From: Thermodesulfovibrionia bacterium
Lineage (GTDB): Bacteria; Nitrospirota; Thermodesulfovibrionia; UBA6902
Direction: 5' to 3'
Length of the DNA: 43,732 nucleotides
Assembly (NCBI GenBank): GCA_947259645.1
Contig: CAMYND010000015.1
Coordinates: forward strand, 1-43,732
Positions 8,370-18,865 of the stretch are shown piece by piece. The position numbers and the translations under genes are program-made. Each line of letters begins with the position of its first letter. The stretch's first letter is position 1. The notes beneath the pieces were generated by a model. The model searched no databases, was not told the DNA's origin, and was given only the letters and a program-made list of their open reading frames with translations.

Positions 8370-10382
8370 TCATGTCTTTATACCTAGAGCGATCTGCTGT
8401 TCTTTTATTGCCCGTATCCGGTCTCTCAGCTCTGTAGCCTTTTCAAAGTCCAGGTTTTCAGCGGCAGCCTTCATCTGTTCTTCCATCTTTTTCAGTTCAG
8501 ATTCGTCTGCATACTGAACTTTCTCTTCTGCAACTGACGGAACTGTCCAGTAGTCCGCCTCGTAAATTGAACTGAGTATGTTCGTGATCTCTTTTTTGAT
8601 GGAGAGGGGCGTGATGTTGTGCGTTACATTATAGGCCTCCTGGATTTTTCTGCGTCTCGTAGTTTCATCCATCGCCTTTTGCATTGATCCTGTGACAGTA
8701 TCCGCATAAAAGATCACCAGACCGTTCAGGTTCCGTGCAGCCCTGCCGCTTGTTTGAATGAGCGAACGGGCTGATCTCAGGAAGCCTTCCTTGTCAGCAT
8801 CAAATATGGCAACAAGAGAGACTTCCGGGATGTCAAGACCCTCTCTCAGGAGGTTTACACCGACAAGAACATCAAAGGTTCCAAGCCTGAGGTCCCGGAG
8901 AATCTCTATTCTCTCAAGAGTGTGAATATCAGAATGGAGGTACCTGGCCCTGATCTCTGCTTCAGCATAGTACTCTGTTATATCTTCTGCCATCTTTTTT
9001 GTCAGTGTCGTCACAAGAACTCTTTCCCCTTGTGATGCTCTTCTCCTGACCTCTCCCAGCAAGTCATCAACCTGGCCTGACACCGGCCTGAGTTCAATCA
9101 CGGGATCTTTGAGTCCTGTAGGCCTGACAATCTGCTGGATGATTCTACGCTTTGATTTATTAATCTCATACTCAGAGGGAGTTGCCGAGATATAAACAGC
9201 CAGATTTACCCTCTCCTCAAATTCATGAAATTTCAGAGGCCTGTTATCAAGAGCTGAAGGAAGCCTGAAACCATAATCAATAAGGTTCTGTTTTCGTGAC
9301 CTGTCTCCCTCATACATACCTCCTATCTGGGGAATTGTGGCATGAGACTCGTCAACAAAGAGCAGAAAATCATCGGGGAAATAATCAATAAGACAGCTTG
9401 AGGGTTCTCCCGGTGCTCTGCCTGTCAGGTGGCGTGAATAATTTTCTATGCCGTGACAGAAACTGAATTCTTTCAGCATTTCCATATCAAACCGGGTCTT
9501 CTGCTCCAGCCTTTTTGCTTCAAGCTCTTTTCCCTCCCGCAGCAGGTAAATGAGCCGTTCATCCAGCTCCCTGGTGATGGTTTTAATCGCCTTCTCGATT
9601 CTTGGCCTGGGCGTAATCCAGTGGCTGTTAGGAAATAATGAGGTCTTTGTCAGAGCTCTCAGGGCTTTTCCGGTAAGAGGATCAAACTCGGAAAGACCGT
9701 CGATGTCATCACCAAAGAACTCGACCCTGATAGCATTGTCACCGGAAAAAGAAGGGAATATTTCCACAACATCCCCCCTGACGCGGAATGTCCCCCTCTT
9801 AAATTCATCGCTCCTTTCATAGAGAATGTCAATAAGAGACCGCAGAAAATCGTCCCTGTCTATATGCATCCCCTCTTCAATGACGAGATGCATCCCAAGA
9901 TAATCCTCAGGTGCCCCGATGCCGTAGATACAAGAAACGGACGCGACAACAATGGTGTCGTTTCTTTCCATGACCGCCCGCGTGGCAGAGTGGCGCAATC
10001 GGTCAATATCGTCATTTATCATCGCATCTTTTTCAATGTACGTGTCTGATACCGGCAGATATGCTTCAGGCTGATAGTAGTCATAATAGCTCACAAAATA
10101 TTCCACAGCATTCTGCGGGAAAAAGGACTTGAATTCACCGTAGAGTTGCGCAGCAAGTGTCTTGTTATGGGCGATAACCAGTGCGGGCTTATTGATATTG
10201 GCAATCACATTGGCAACGGTATAGGTTTTCCCTGATCCCGTCACTCCAAGCAGTGTCTGGTGGACGAATTTTTTCTCTATGCCTTCAGTCAGTGCTTCTA
10301 TCGCAGCAGGCTGGTCGCCTTTGGGTTCAAACTCACTGACAAGACTGAACGCACCGTTATGATTGTTTTGAAAATCAGACAT
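8370..10382 (-). CDS. uvrB: UvrABC excinuclease subunit B
   Basis: A 670-residue helicase-like damage-verification subunit of nucleotide excision repair. Seen: Walker A GVTGSGKT (46-53), the [12 protein letters not shown] beta-hairpin region that probes the DNA, DESH-type Walker B (VDESHATIP), SF2 motifs V-VI ([13 protein letters not shown]-like and QTSGRAARN), and a C-terminal UVR motif (about 633-668) that contacts UvrC. AGAGGAT precedes the ATG at good spacing. Complete, with no anomalies. Confidence 0.98.
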   Translation of the reverse strand: MSDFQNNHNGAFSLVSEFEPKGDQPAAIEALTEGIEKKFVHQTLLGVTGSGKTYTVANVIANINKPALVIAHNKTLAAQLYGEFKSFFPQNAVEYFVSYYDYYQPEAYLPVSDTYIEKDAMINDDIDRLRHSATRAVMERNDTIVVASVSCIYGIGAPEDYLGMHLVIEEGMHIDRDDFLRSLIDILYERSDEFKRGTFRVRGDVVEIFPSFSGDNAIRVEFFGDDIDGLSEFDPLTGKALRALTKTSLFPNSHWITPRPRIEKAIKTITRELDERLIYLLREGKELEAKRLEQKTRFDMEMLKEFSFCHGIENYSRHLTGRAPGEPSSCLIDYFPDDFLLFVDESHATIPQIGGMYEGDRSRKQNLIDYGFRLPSALDNRPLKFHEFEERVNLAVYISATPSEYEINKSKRRIIQQIVRPTGLKDPVIELRPVSGQVDDLLGEVRRRASQGERVLVTTLTKKMAEDITEYYAEAEIRARYLHSDIHTLERIEILRDLRLGTFDVLVGVNLLREGLDIPEVSLVAIFDADKEGFLRSARSLIQTSGRAARNLNGLVIFYADTVTGSMQKAMDETTRRRKIQEAYNVTHNITPLSIKKEITNILSSIYEADYWTVPSVAEEKVQYADESELKKMEEQMKAAAENLDFEKATELRDRIRAIKEQQIALGIKT

Positions 10383-10583
10383 ATTATCCTCTGACCGTCT
10401 GCAACCCTGTACATGGCAGCATGAACGGAATTAAATCTATTTTATCATGGAGCAAGGGAAACAGGGGTTCAGGGACATACTGAGTCAAGAAATGCCATGA
10501 ACTGAAACAGTTATGGATTTTATGAACAGATATTGCACAGCAAATATTGATTTATTCAAAAAAACAACTTTGATCGTGTCTGG

Positions 10584-11114
10584 TCATGCAAGCTTTGTTA
10601 AAGCTTTCTTGTAGACCTCAAACGCTTTTTGTCCAAAGAGCACAAAGCGGATAAGGAGTATGTCCTCATTTGATTTCAGATAGTTGATTGCGGTCTTCAG
10701 TGCGATCTCGGCCGCATCTTCCAGGGGATACCTGTAGGCGCCTGTACTTATGGACGGAAATGCTATGCTCTTCAGGCCCTTTGAGGAGGCAGTTTTCAGG
10801 GAGTTAGCGTAGGCATTTTCCAGCAACCGGGGTTCACCCTGGAGGCCGTCTCGGTATACAGGACCGACAGTATGAATTACATATCCAGCTTTGAGATTTC
10901 CCCCTGTTGTAATAACTGCCTCACCTGTTTCGCAACCACCGATGGTGACACATTCTTCAAGTATGCCAGGGCCACCTGCGCGATGTATTGCCCCGTCTAC
11001 ACCGCCCCCTCCCAGGAGTGACTTGTTGGCAGCATTCACAATTGCATCAGTATCCTGCCGGGTTATGTCCCCTTCAATGAGGGATATTCTCCCCTTATGT
11101 ATGGTGACTTCCAT
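10584..11114 (-). CDS. Macro-domain protein, O-acetyl-ADP-ribose deacetylase (YmdB/MacroD type)
   Basis: A single macro domain filling 176 residues. It has the ADP-ribose pocket signature VNAAN (26-30), the catalytic-loop GGGGVDGAIHRAGG (35-48, with D40), and ISTGAYRYPLEDAA near 125-138. This pattern is that of the MacroD/YmdB hydrolases that deacetylate O-acetyl-ADP-ribose and remove mono-ADP-ribose from acidic residues. GGGAGG stands before the ATG. It lies just downstream of a metallophosphoesterase on the same strand, separated by a palindromic repeat. Confidence 0.92.
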   Translation of the reverse strand: MEVTIHKGRISLIEGDITRQDTDAIVNAANKSLLGGGGVDGAIHRAGGPGILEECVTIGGCETGEAVITTGGNLKAGYVIHTVGPVYRDGLQGEPRLLENAYANSLKTASSKGLKSIAFPSISTGAYRYPLEDAAEIALKTAINYLKSNEDILLIRFVLFGQKAFEVYKKALTKLA

Positions 11115-11161
11115 TATGGCCTCCCTCTCCTGCTGTCATAATTTGTATAAATTATATCATC

Positions 11162-11188
11162 TCATATCGAGGCTCAACTTCGATATGA
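11162..11188. terminator. Imperfect palindrome at gene end (family copy 2)
   Basis: TCATATCGAGGCT (11162-11174) and AACTTCGATATGA (11176-11188) form the same palindrome as at 2211-2237 with two changes, one of which keeps a G-U pair. It overlaps the metallophosphoesterase stop codon, as the other copy overlaps the SDR stop codon. Confidence 0.55.
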
Positions 11189-12328
11189 TCTATTAACGAT
11201 ATCAATAATAGTGACCTCCGGAGTGGACAGGAACCGGACAGGGGGACCGGCTGTGCCGGTGCCACGGCTTACATAGATGGCGGAACCGCCAGAAAGTTGA
11301 GTAAACCCGGAGTGATGTTTGAAGAGAAACATTGTCGCAAGATTCATCGGGAATATCTGCCCTTTGTGAGTATGACCGGAAAGCTGAAGGTCAAAGAGTC
11401 CGGCACTCTTTTCTTCAACATCAGAGCGATGCTTTAGCAGAAGAGTAAACAGTTCAGGAGGAAGTTCTCCAAGCACCTCTTCTTCCGGTTTGTCTGATTC
11501 ACTATTCCCGGGTTTTCGCGCTTCACCTCCCTGAAAATCCATTCCCGCTATATTAATGGTATTGTTCACTGAAAGGCCTCTGTTCCTGAGCAGTTCAAAT
11601 CCCGCATCTGTGATAAATTTTGTTGTCTGCTTCAGCCCTCCGTACAACTCGTGATTTCCAATGACAGCATATTTACCCAGAGGGGCTGTTATTTTATTGA
11701 GCCTGTCTGCAAGGTGACTGATAAACTTCACAGGTCCGTCAACAAGGTCCCCTGTTGATATCAGAATATCGGGCTCTTCAGCTTCTATAATCCCTATCAC
11801 TTTCTCCAGCATGCTATCTCGCACAAGAATGCCCAGATGCACGTCGGATATCTGGGCTATCCTGATTTTACTTTCCCCTTTCGGAAGTTTATCAGTCCTC
11901 ATTTCTAACCGCTCTACTGTTAATCTTCGGGCTTCAAGGTATCCGATGAGAGTGATAACAAGTGAGAGAACAAGAGGGATGAAAAAAGCCATTTTCGGGG
12001 AGAATGTAAAGAGCGCCACTAAATCGGCTGCTGATGCTGTATAGAGTTTTACTGCTAAATTATAAAAATCAATGATCAGCCCTGCGGAAAAAAAAGGGAC
12101 AAGAAAGGCAAGCCACATAAACCCGATCCAGGAATATATCCTGATCCCTCTTTCAGACCCTCTATTCGCGTAGATGGGAATCAGGACCGGCGAAATAGTC
12201 AGAATAAATATGGCAAGGCCCAGAAAAGCGCTGAACGGAAATCCAGCTTCTGTTATATGCAGAATCTTAATAAAAGCATAGAGGTTTGACAGCGCGTAAC
12301 TAATTACAATAAACAGAAAAATACCCAT
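11174..12328 (-). CDS. Membrane-anchored metallophosphoesterase (YaeI/YkuE-like)
   Basis: A 384-residue protein with about four hydrophobic helices in the first 135 residues, followed by a calcineurin-type phosphoesterase domain. Metal-binding motifs in order: QISDVHLG, STGDLVDG, VIGNHELYGG and LSGHTHKGQI. The architecture matches YaeI/YkuE-type proteins, some of which hydrolyse UDP-diacylglucosamine or related lipid-linked phosphates at the inner membrane; the substrate here is unknown. No Shine-Dalgarno is visible before the ATG. Its last codons lie in a dispersed palindrome. Confidence 0.88.
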   Translation of the reverse strand: MGIFLFIVISYALSNLYAFIKILHITEAGFPFSAFLGLAIFILTISPVLIPIYANRGSERGIRIYSWIGFMWLAFLVPFFSAGLIIDFYNLAVKLYTASAADLVALFTFSPKMAFFIPLVLSLVITLIGYLEARRLTVERLEMRTDKLPKGESKIRIAQISDVHLGILVRDSMLEKVIGIIEAEEPDILISTGDLVDGPVKFISHLADRLNKITAPLGKYAVIGNHELYGGLKQTTKFITDAGFELLRNRGLSVNNTINIAGMDFQGGEARKPGNSESDKPEEEVLGELPPELFTLLLKHRSDVEEKSAGLFDLQLSGHTHKGQIFPMNLATMFLFKHHSGFTQLSGGSAIYVSRGTGTAGPPVRFLSTPEVTIIDIVNRSYRS

Positions 12329-12406
12329 ATTGTATTGTATACTTTTCCGGGATTAATCTATTCTTAAGATGAAAACTGATATCCCATGGGAGAGACACAG
12401 GATCGT

Positions 12407-15400
12407 TTACTTCGCTTCGCTCTGGGGAGTTTCCATCCGTATAAAAAACATCAGCAGCGATGGAATGACAAATACGGTAAATACTGTAGAAAGGGCCAGC
12501 CCACCAAGGATGACGCTGCCAAGTCCCCTGTACAGTTCTGATCCGGGACCGGGAGCGACAACAAGGGGCAGCATGCCGAAGATGCTCGTTGTCGCGCTCA
12601 TATATATGGGTCTCAGCCGTGATCTTGTTGATTCAACGACCGCCTCTTTATAATCCATATCATGAAAACGAATATTATTAAGCGCCTGATGGACAATGAG
12701 AATGGCATTGTTCACGACTACCCCGATCAATATAACAAAGCCGAGCATTGTAAGGATATCAAGGGGAGTTGGCATATGCGAGAACGCCTGAGAGTATGCA
12801 TTCACCATGCGCAGTCCCATTATACCCCCTGCTCCTGCAAGCGGCACCGTAAACATGATAATAAGGGGATAGATGAAGTTCCCGAACAGTGCTGACATAA
12901 GCAGATAGGATATCACTGCCGCAAGAACAAAATTCCATTGAAGGACCTGGCGTGTTTCCTTGAGCTTGTCAGCAACACCGCTCATTGATACATTCGTCCC
13001 TTTCTTGATCATGCCCATCGTACGGATCTGGGGTATTACCTTGTTATTAATGATATCCATTGCCTCTTCAAGGGGTATGTCAAAGGGCGGCGTTACCTGC
13101 AGGGTGAATGTCCTTTTCCGCTCAAGGTGCCGTATTTCCGTGATCCCTGCTGTTCGCACAAGTGAAGAGAAAGAGGAGACCGGCACTGTCTTGCCCTGAG
13201 GGGTTGCAATTGACGAATTGTACAGGGCCTCAGGCGTGGAAATATCCTTCTCAGACGCCTTGAGAACAAGGTCAATTTTTTTCTTTCCCTCCTCTTTGAA
13301 CTCGCCGATTTTTCTCCCGTCCATAAGCACGTCAAGGGTGACTCCAAAATCCTCCGCGTTCATACCGGAAGCACGGAGCCGGTCCCGCATCGGCACGAGC
13401 CGCACCTCAGGGTAAAGCAGTTCAAGTGAAGGCAGGGGCCGTATCTGGGCCGCTGGCATTTCCTTTTTGATAATCCCGAACATTGCGCCCGCAGCAGCAA
13501 CAAGCTGATTCACGTCATCACCGGTAACATCAACCTCAACAGTCCTTCCTCTGCCGAGCCTGGTCTGGAAAATTCCGGCCTGCATGCTGACGCCGAACAT
13601 GCCGGGAATAGCATTTATCTGCCTCATAAAAAGCGGGATGAGTTCTCCGGCCCGTTGTATCCGATCACTGGTAGCGCCTGCAATGTTGAACCTTCCGGAG
13701 GCAACATAAAACATGTTCTGGATCGAGGGCAGGCCTTCGTGGTCTTTTCCTACATGCTCTTTCGTAGCACTGAAAAACATGTCTCCGATCTCTTTATTCT
13801 CCTCATAGGAAAGGCCGGGGGGTGGTATAAGCAGACTGATCACGAGATTCCTGTTGCCCTGAGGGAGATACTCCATTTTTGGCAGAAGCATCCATGCTGA
13901 CAGGATAGATATGACCGTAAGGAGAAGGACAGTGACAATCCTCGATGTATTGCTGTAAATAGCAATATTTACCAGTTTCATAACTCCATTCACCAGTCTG
14001 GTTCCCAGGGTGGTAAGGACTGTTTTCTTATTATTTTTTTCTTTACTCCCGATCATAGTGAACAGTTTTTCAGACAGCATCGGTATCACCGAAACAGAGA
14101 CAAAGAGGCTCAGAATAACAGCGGAGCTGACCGCTATCGCGATATCTCTGAACAGCTGCCCTGCCTCTTCCTCAACAAAGACCACCGGCAGAAAAACAGC
14201 CACGGTAGTAAGCGTTGACGCCAGTACAGCCCCCCAGACCTCGCTGGCCCCGTCATAGGATGCCTGAAACGGGGTCTTTCCCATCCCCCTGTGACGGTCA
14301 ATGTTCTCCAGGACCACAATCGCGTTGTCCACAAGCATGCCAACGGCAAACGCGATTCCCGCAAGACTCACTACGTTCAGGTTTCTGCCGAGAATATTCA
14401 TTACAATAAATGTGCCGATAACACTTATCGGGATTGCCGTTGCAACGACGATGGTAGAGGACAGACTCCTGAGAAAAATCAGGAGAACTACGATCGCGAG
14501 AATTCCACCGATCAGGATGTTTCTCTTCACAAGATCAATGGCGCCCTGAATATAGGGCCTCTGGTCATAGACCCAGTCAAGATATATTCCCTCGGGCTCC
14601 ATCTTTTCGCTGTTCAGCCACTTGACTACCTTTTCCGTCCTGCTGGTCATATCAAGAATATTCGTACCCGGCTCAGGTTTAACACCGATTGCCATGCCGT
14701 CCTTTGAGTTATGAATCATGGCCACTGTCTTCTTTTCAAATCCGAAACTGACACTGGCAACGTCTGATACTTTGATTCTCCTGATCCCGTCAGACCAGAT
14801 GACTACATTTTCTATGTCTTCAGGAGACTGGAACTGGGCAATAGTCCTGATCCGGTAATTCCTTCTCCCCATACCCATTGTTCCGGCTGACACATCAATA
14901 TTTTCTTTCCTCAGTATGTTGATCAACCCTGAAGTTGTAAGACCGTGGGAGGCAAGCTTTCCGGGATCAACAATTATGTGCATCTGCCGTTCCTCTCCGC
15001 CGCCTATAAAGAGATCCGCTACTCCCTCAACACGTTCAAGGTACTGACGTACTTCATTTTCAAAAAAAGTCTTGTAGCTGCCGACCGGATTGGGATTGCT
15101 CTCCTCTGATTTCATTATTATCCAGATGACCGGTGATGTAGCCGCGCCTGTTGCATTAATAACGGGCTTTTCCACATTTTCCGGGTACGAGGGGACCTCA
15201 TTCATCTTGTTGGAAACCCTGAGAAGGGCCTCATCAATGCTTGTTCCTATTGAAAAGCGCAGGGTCACAGATCCCCTGTCATTGAGGGAGGAGCTCTCCA
15301 TTTCAGTCAGTCCGGGGATCCCCTTCAAAGCTTTCTCCTGTTCCTCAATCACATCGCGTTCAATCTCATAGGGGGTTGCACCGGGCCAGAACGTGCTCAC

Positions 15401-15538
15401 CTCAATCTCAGGCACCGTAACGTCAGGGCTGAGCTGATAGGGCATCTGAAACAGCCCTATCATACCGAAGAGAAGGATGAGTATCACACCCACGATCACG
15501 GTAACAGGTTTTTTTATTGAAAATTGTACAAGATCCAT
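12407..15538 (-). CDS. RND efflux transporter, inner-membrane pump (AcrB/HAE1-like)
   Basis: A 1043-residue resistance-nodulation-division pump: the N-terminal helix SIKKPVTVIVGVIL, two large periplasmic loops and two groups of six membrane helices. TM4 contains GMLVDNAIVVLENI, where the second Asp of the AcrB D407-D408 pair is Asn; this variant is common in RND proteins outside the AcrB core group. It is the last gene of the tetR-OMF-MFP-RND operon. No good Shine-Dalgarno is seen, and a repeat-rich 96-base spacer separates it from the membrane-fusion gene, so its translation may be set separately. Confidence 0.95.
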   Translation of the reverse strand: MDLVQFSIKKPVTVIVGVILILLFGMIGLFQMPYQLSPDVTVPEIEVSTFWPGATPYEIERDVIEEQEKALKGIPGLTEMESSSLNDRGSVTLRFSIGTSIDEALLRVSNKMNEVPSYPENVEKPVINATGAATSPVIWIIMKSEESNPNPVGSYKTFFENEVRQYLERVEGVADLFIGGGEERQMHIIVDPGKLASHGLTTSGLINILRKENIDVSAGTMGMGRRNYRIRTIAQFQSPEDIENVVIWSDGIRRIKVSDVASVSFGFEKKTVAMIHNSKDGMAIGVKPEPGTNILDMTSRTEKVVKWLNSEKMEPEGIYLDWVYDQRPYIQGAIDLVKRNILIGGILAIVVLLIFLRSLSSTIVVATAIPISVIGTFIVMNILGRNLNVVSLAGIAFAVGMLVDNAIVVLENIDRHRGMGKTPFQASYDGASEVWGAVLASTLTTVAVFLPVVFVEEEAGQLFRDIAIAVSSAVILSLFVSVSVIPMLSEKLFTMIGSKEKNNKKTVLTTLGTRLVNGVMKLVNIAIYSNTSRIVTVLLLTVISILSAWMLLPKMEYLPQGNRNLVISLLIPPPGLSYEENKEIGDMFFSATKEHVGKDHEGLPSIQNMFYVASGRFNIAGATSDRIQRAGELIPLFMRQINAIPGMFGVSMQAGIFQTRLGRGRTVEVDVTGDDVNQLVAAAGAMFGIIKKEMPAAQIRPLPSLELLYPEVRLVPMRDRLRASGMNAEDFGVTLDVLMDGRKIGEFKEEGKKKIDLVLKASEKDISTPEALYNSSIATPQGKTVPVSSFSSLVRTAGITEIRHLERKRTFTLQVTPPFDIPLEEAMDIINNKVIPQIRTMGMIKKGTNVSMSGVADKLKETRQVLQWNFVLAAVISYLLMSALFGNFIYPLIIMFTVPLAGAGGIMGLRMVNAYSQAFSHMPTPLDILTMLGFVILIGVVVNNAILIVHQALNNIRFHDMDYKEAVVESTRSRLRPIYMSATTSIFGMLPLVVAPGPGSELYRGLGSVILGGLALSTVFTVFVIPSLLMFFIRMETPQSEAK

Positions 15539-15550
15539 ATTTTTTTAAAA

Positions 15551-15631
<81 letters not shown>

Positions 15632-15634
15632 TTT

Positions 15635-16699
15635 TTATTGAATCATAACTGACTGTCCGGGCCGGAGTCTTTCATTGCCTTTCACAACAACGTTCATTCC
15701 TTCAGCCAGTCCCTCTCCACGAACGCCGACAGTCATTCCCTCGTAACCGATTACGGTCACTACGATCATACGGGCCTGGGAATCATCGACCGCGTAGACA
15801 ACATCGTTGCCGAATGAGGTGATAACAGCATCTCTCGGTACGATCAATGCTTTTTCTTTTATTCCGGTCGGTAGTGTCACCCGGGCTTCCATTCCTTCGA
15901 CCAGAGAGAGGCTGTTTTTTACTCTTATTTTTATTGGAAAGGTCCTCGTTGATATGTCACCCCTCGGTATAATGGCGATGACCCTGCCGGTCATTGTTTC
16001 TCCTCCGACAATTACCGTTACCTCCATCCCTTTCTTTATATACCCGAGCATTGACCCTGAGACTTCTGCGACAATATCTACAACTTTCTCCATCGCAATG
16101 GTGGCGACTGTGGCGCCTTCATTGAGCCACTCTCCTCTGTCAACATGTCTTTTGATAACTACTCCGTCAAAAGGTGCAGTAACCGATTTTTTCTCCAGTT
16201 CCACCTCAATTCGTTCTACATCCGCCTTGATGGAAACAGCCTTTTTTTCAAGGCTGCTCACTCCATATCGCCGTTCATCATACAACTGTTCTGTAATGAG
16301 CTGGGTTTCGAAGAGGTTTTCCGCCCTGCTCAGGTCACGGCCTGCCTTTTCCAGGTCTGCCATAATCTGTTCATGGTTGGCCCGCGCAGCCTGAAGGGAC
16401 TTTTCCAGAAGGTCTGAACTGAGACGGGCAAGGATCTTCCCCCTGGTAACTTTTTGACCCTCTTCAAAAGTTACGGATTCAACTTTGCCCCTAACCTCTG
16501 TGGCTACGTCAGATACTTCCTGGTAGTACACCGTTCCGACAAACTCACTCTGCGGCGCGACCATTCCGCCCGCAACTGCAGACACCACTACTTTTGCAGG
16601 AGGCATACCCTGCGGCTTTTCTTCCTCTGCGGTGAGCCGATTAAATATAGGCAACAGAATTAAGGCAACAAGTATGAAAATATATTTTTTCTTAACCAT
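15635..16699 (-). CDS. RND efflux periplasmic adaptor (membrane-fusion protein)
   Basis: HlyD/AcrA-family adaptor linking the inner-membrane pump to the outer-membrane channel. An N-terminal signal/anchor (KKKYIFILVALILLPIF) precedes barrel-sandwich halves around an alpha-hairpin (about 85-165, SLQAARANHEQIMADLEKAG and onward), then beta-barrel and membrane-proximal domains. I place the start at the ATG at 16699 (354 residues): GGAG stands nine bases before it, whereas the upstream ATG at 16714 has no Shine-Dalgarno. Second structural gene of the operon. Confidence 0.93.
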   Translation of the reverse strand: MVKKKYIFILVALILLPIFNRLTAEEEKPQGMPPAKVVVSAVAGGMVAPQSEFVGTVYYQEVSDVATEVRGKVESVTFEEGQKVTRGKILARLSSDLLEKSLQAARANHEQIMADLEKAGRDLSRAENLFETQLITEQLYDERRYGVSSLEKKAVSIKADVERIEVELEKKSVTAPFDGVVIKRHVDRGEWLNEGATVATIAMEKVVDIVAEVSGSMLGYIKKGMEVTVIVGGETMTGRVIAIIPRGDISTRTFPIKIRVKNSLSLVEGMEARVTLPTGIKEKALIVPRDAVITSFGNDVVYAVDDSQARMIVVTVIGYEGMTVGVRGEGLAEGMNVVVKGNERLRPGQSVMIQ

Positions 16700-16789
16700 A
16701 AAGGAATTCTCCATTTACTATACAGTCAATTTTTTGTTGTTATTTTCATAACAGATTATCTGCAACATTATTTCTTTCATTCACCATGA

Positions 16790-18151
16790 TCACTGATTTC
16801 CCGGCCCTGTTTCGCCGACTACTGTCTTTAACAGCGTTCCGGTCATCCTCTGCAACCTTAAGACTGAGAGCTGAGAAGCATACTCGGCGGTCGCCTGCTC
16901 TCTTTCTGCGGTAACAAGAAGCGTGTTTGCATCCATGACATCAACACTGTCAGCAAGGCCATACTGAAACTGCTTGGTAACGGAATTATAATTATCCCTC
17001 GCATATTCTACTTCAGCCCGTACCTGACTCAGAACTGCAACCTCTCGTTTCACAATCAGATAGGAATTTTCAACGTCTACGCCTATTAAGCGTTCAAGGT
17101 GAGAAAGCCGGTACTCAGCCTGCCTGGCCCTGGCCTTTGCCTCGCCGACCTCTGCCCTTCGCAGACCGCCTTCATAAATTGGAATATTCAGTTTCAGCAG
17201 ACCATACATTCTCTCTGTCAGCCCGAACGTGGAGGACGGCTCATTTTCCTGCCTCACGTACACACCTTCGATCGACAGGTCAGGCCAGTATGCACCCTGT
17301 GCTACCGACACTTCCTCCTTTGCAACATCTCTTTCTATGATTGCAGCGTTCATCTCAGCCCTTTCAGCGAGGGCTTTGTTTGTCAGGCATTCCAGTTCCG
17401 GCAGTGAACATCCTGCAATAAGAAAACCCAGGTCCGGGTCACCTGCTTCTGTTACAGTAAAGTACATACCGGGTTGCGGCTCTGAAACATCATACTCTTC
17501 GCTTAAATTCACAGACTGTGCAAGACGGGCTTTTGCAATGCTCAGATTATTTCCGGCTTTTATCAGATCTGACTGGGCACCGGCCAGCTCCGCCTCTGCC
17601 CTCAGAAGAACTGTTTTTGTAGCGGCTCCGACCTCAAGTCTTGTTCGGGCTGCATCACGATGCTTTGTCAGCCTTTCAACATTTTGCAGGGCAATCTCCA
17701 GAGCCTTCTTGGCCGAAAGAACGACGAAATATTCTGAGGCAACATTCAGCAAAAATTCTTCTTTAACTGCATCTAGCTCAGAGCTGCTTTGCCGTATACC
17801 TTCCTTTGCTATTCTGAAGTTCGTAAACTCTTTGCCGCTTAATGAAAAGGTTTGGCCCAACCGGAACCCCCATTCATTGGTGTAATCAGGCTGGAGCAAA
17901 AATTCGCCCTGACGTTTCTCCTTGCTGTACCGCGTATGGTCCCCAAATGCTGAAAAATCCGGCAGGAGCGTTGAAAGGGCCTTTTCTTTTCCCTGTTCTG
18001 ATATATAAAGGTCCTCTTCCGAAATTTTTATTGTCTCGCTTTTCTCAAGGGCACGTCTGTACAGGTCATCGAGTGAATATATACCTGCAAGCACGTTGTA
18101 TGGAGCAAAGACAAAAAAGAGAACGAATATAAAGCATATTTTATTTTTCAT
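16790..18151 (-). CDS. TolC-family outer-membrane efflux protein
   Basis: A 453-residue outer-membrane factor. The signal peptide at 1-22 (KICFIFVLFFVFAPYNVLA) is followed by SLDDLYRRALEKSETIK, typical of the TolC start, then two repeats of long alpha-helical hairpins with beta-strand insertions; YGLADSVDVMDANTLLVTAE marks the second repeat. It forms the channel for the pump encoded downstream. The ATG overlaps the tetR stop by four bases, with AAGGA just upstream inside tetR, indicating translational coupling. Confidence 0.93.
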   Translation of the reverse strand: MKNKICFIFVLFFVFAPYNVLAGIYSLDDLYRRALEKSETIKISEEDLYISEQGKEKALSTLLPDFSAFGDHTRYSKEKRQGEFLLQPDYTNEWGFRLGQTFSLSGKEFTNFRIAKEGIRQSSSELDAVKEEFLLNVASEYFVVLSAKKALEIALQNVERLTKHRDAARTRLEVGAATKTVLLRAEAELAGAQSDLIKAGNNLSIAKARLAQSVNLSEEYDVSEPQPGMYFTVTEAGDPDLGFLIAGCSLPELECLTNKALAERAEMNAAIIERDVAKEEVSVAQGAYWPDLSIEGVYVRQENEPSSTFGLTERMYGLLKLNIPIYEGGLRRAEVGEAKARARQAEYRLSHLERLIGVDVENSYLIVKREVAVLSQVRAEVEYARDNYNSVTKQFQYGLADSVDVMDANTLLVTAEREQATAEYASQLSVLRLQRMTGTLLKTVVGETGPGNQ

Positions 18152-18723
18152 GATACATCCTTTCTTAACCCGTTACTCATTACGTCAAAAAGAGATTCTC
18201 CCAGATCTTTCGGGGAACCTACCCCGAAAATAAGCTTCATCATTATCGCACCACGTATACCGGCAAAAATCGTCATCGCTGTTTTACTGGTATCGAGGGG
18301 CCGTATCGTCCCGTCATGAATGCCGTTAACCAGGATCGACTCCAGAAGCGCATGCTGCGTCCTGAAGAATTCATTCCGTAAAGGTTTAATAAACTGAAGC
18401 CTGTGCTCTCTGTAAAACATTGATATGAGCTGCTTCTTTTTCAGGGCAAAATCCAGGCAAAATAGAATATACTCATTTAAGGCATGAAGAGCCTCTTTGT
18501 CTGACCCGGCAATGGTTCTTGTCAGACCATCATAGTCCTTTGTCTGGTCCTTTATAAGCTCCCGGCAGAGAGACTCCTTGCTGCTGAAGCGCAGATAAAG
18601 GGCACCGACACTTATTCCTGCTTTCCTGGCAATATCCGTCATTTTGGTCTCAGAATATCCTTTTGAAGAAAATTGTTCAAGGGCAGTTTTCAATATTCTG
18701 GAATTAGTCACTTTTTTTTGCAT
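18148..18723 (-). CDS. TetR-family transcriptional regulator of the efflux operon
   Basis: A 191-residue repressor with the TetR N-terminal DNA-binding domain (residues about 8-55; helix-turn-helix MTDIARKAGISVGALYLRFSSKESL) and a helical ligand-binding C-terminal domain. As first gene of the efflux operon, downstream of a double palindromic operator, it very probably represses itself and the pump genes until a ligand binds. The ligand cannot be inferred. The start codon has no strong Shine-Dalgarno. Confidence 0.93.
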   Translation of the reverse strand: MQKKVTNSRILKTALEQFSSKGYSETKMTDIARKAGISVGALYLRFSSKESLCRELIKDQTKDYDGLTRTIAGSDKEALHALNEYILFCLDFALKKKQLISMFYREHRLQFIKPLRNEFFRTQHALLESILVNGIHDGTIRPLDTSKTAMTIFAGIRGAIMMKLIFGVGSPKDLGESLFDVMSNGLRKDVS

Positions 18724-18757
18724 CGGATTATTTTGGATTATTACGGTCTGAAATCAC

Positions 18758-18795
18758 AAAATGAATCATGGTTCACCTGAACCTTGGTTCATTTT
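18758..18795 (-). promoter_or_regulatory. Tandem TetR operator upstream of the efflux operon
   Basis: A 38-bp near-perfect palindrome (16 of 18 positions per arm) ending 35 bases before the tetR start. It contains two 14-bp units, TGAATCATGGTTCA (18762-18775) and TGAACCTTGGTTCA (18778-18791), two bases apart; the second is a perfect palindrome around TT. Such doubled sites are bound by two TetR-type dimers in QacR-like cases. Assignment to the adjacent regulator is inferred from position. Confidence 0.75.
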
Positions 18796-18865
18796 ATATC
18801 CGATCCAGCCCAATGTCAAGATGGAACAGGGAAAGAATAATCGTTAAAGCTGAGGAGGGTTACTG

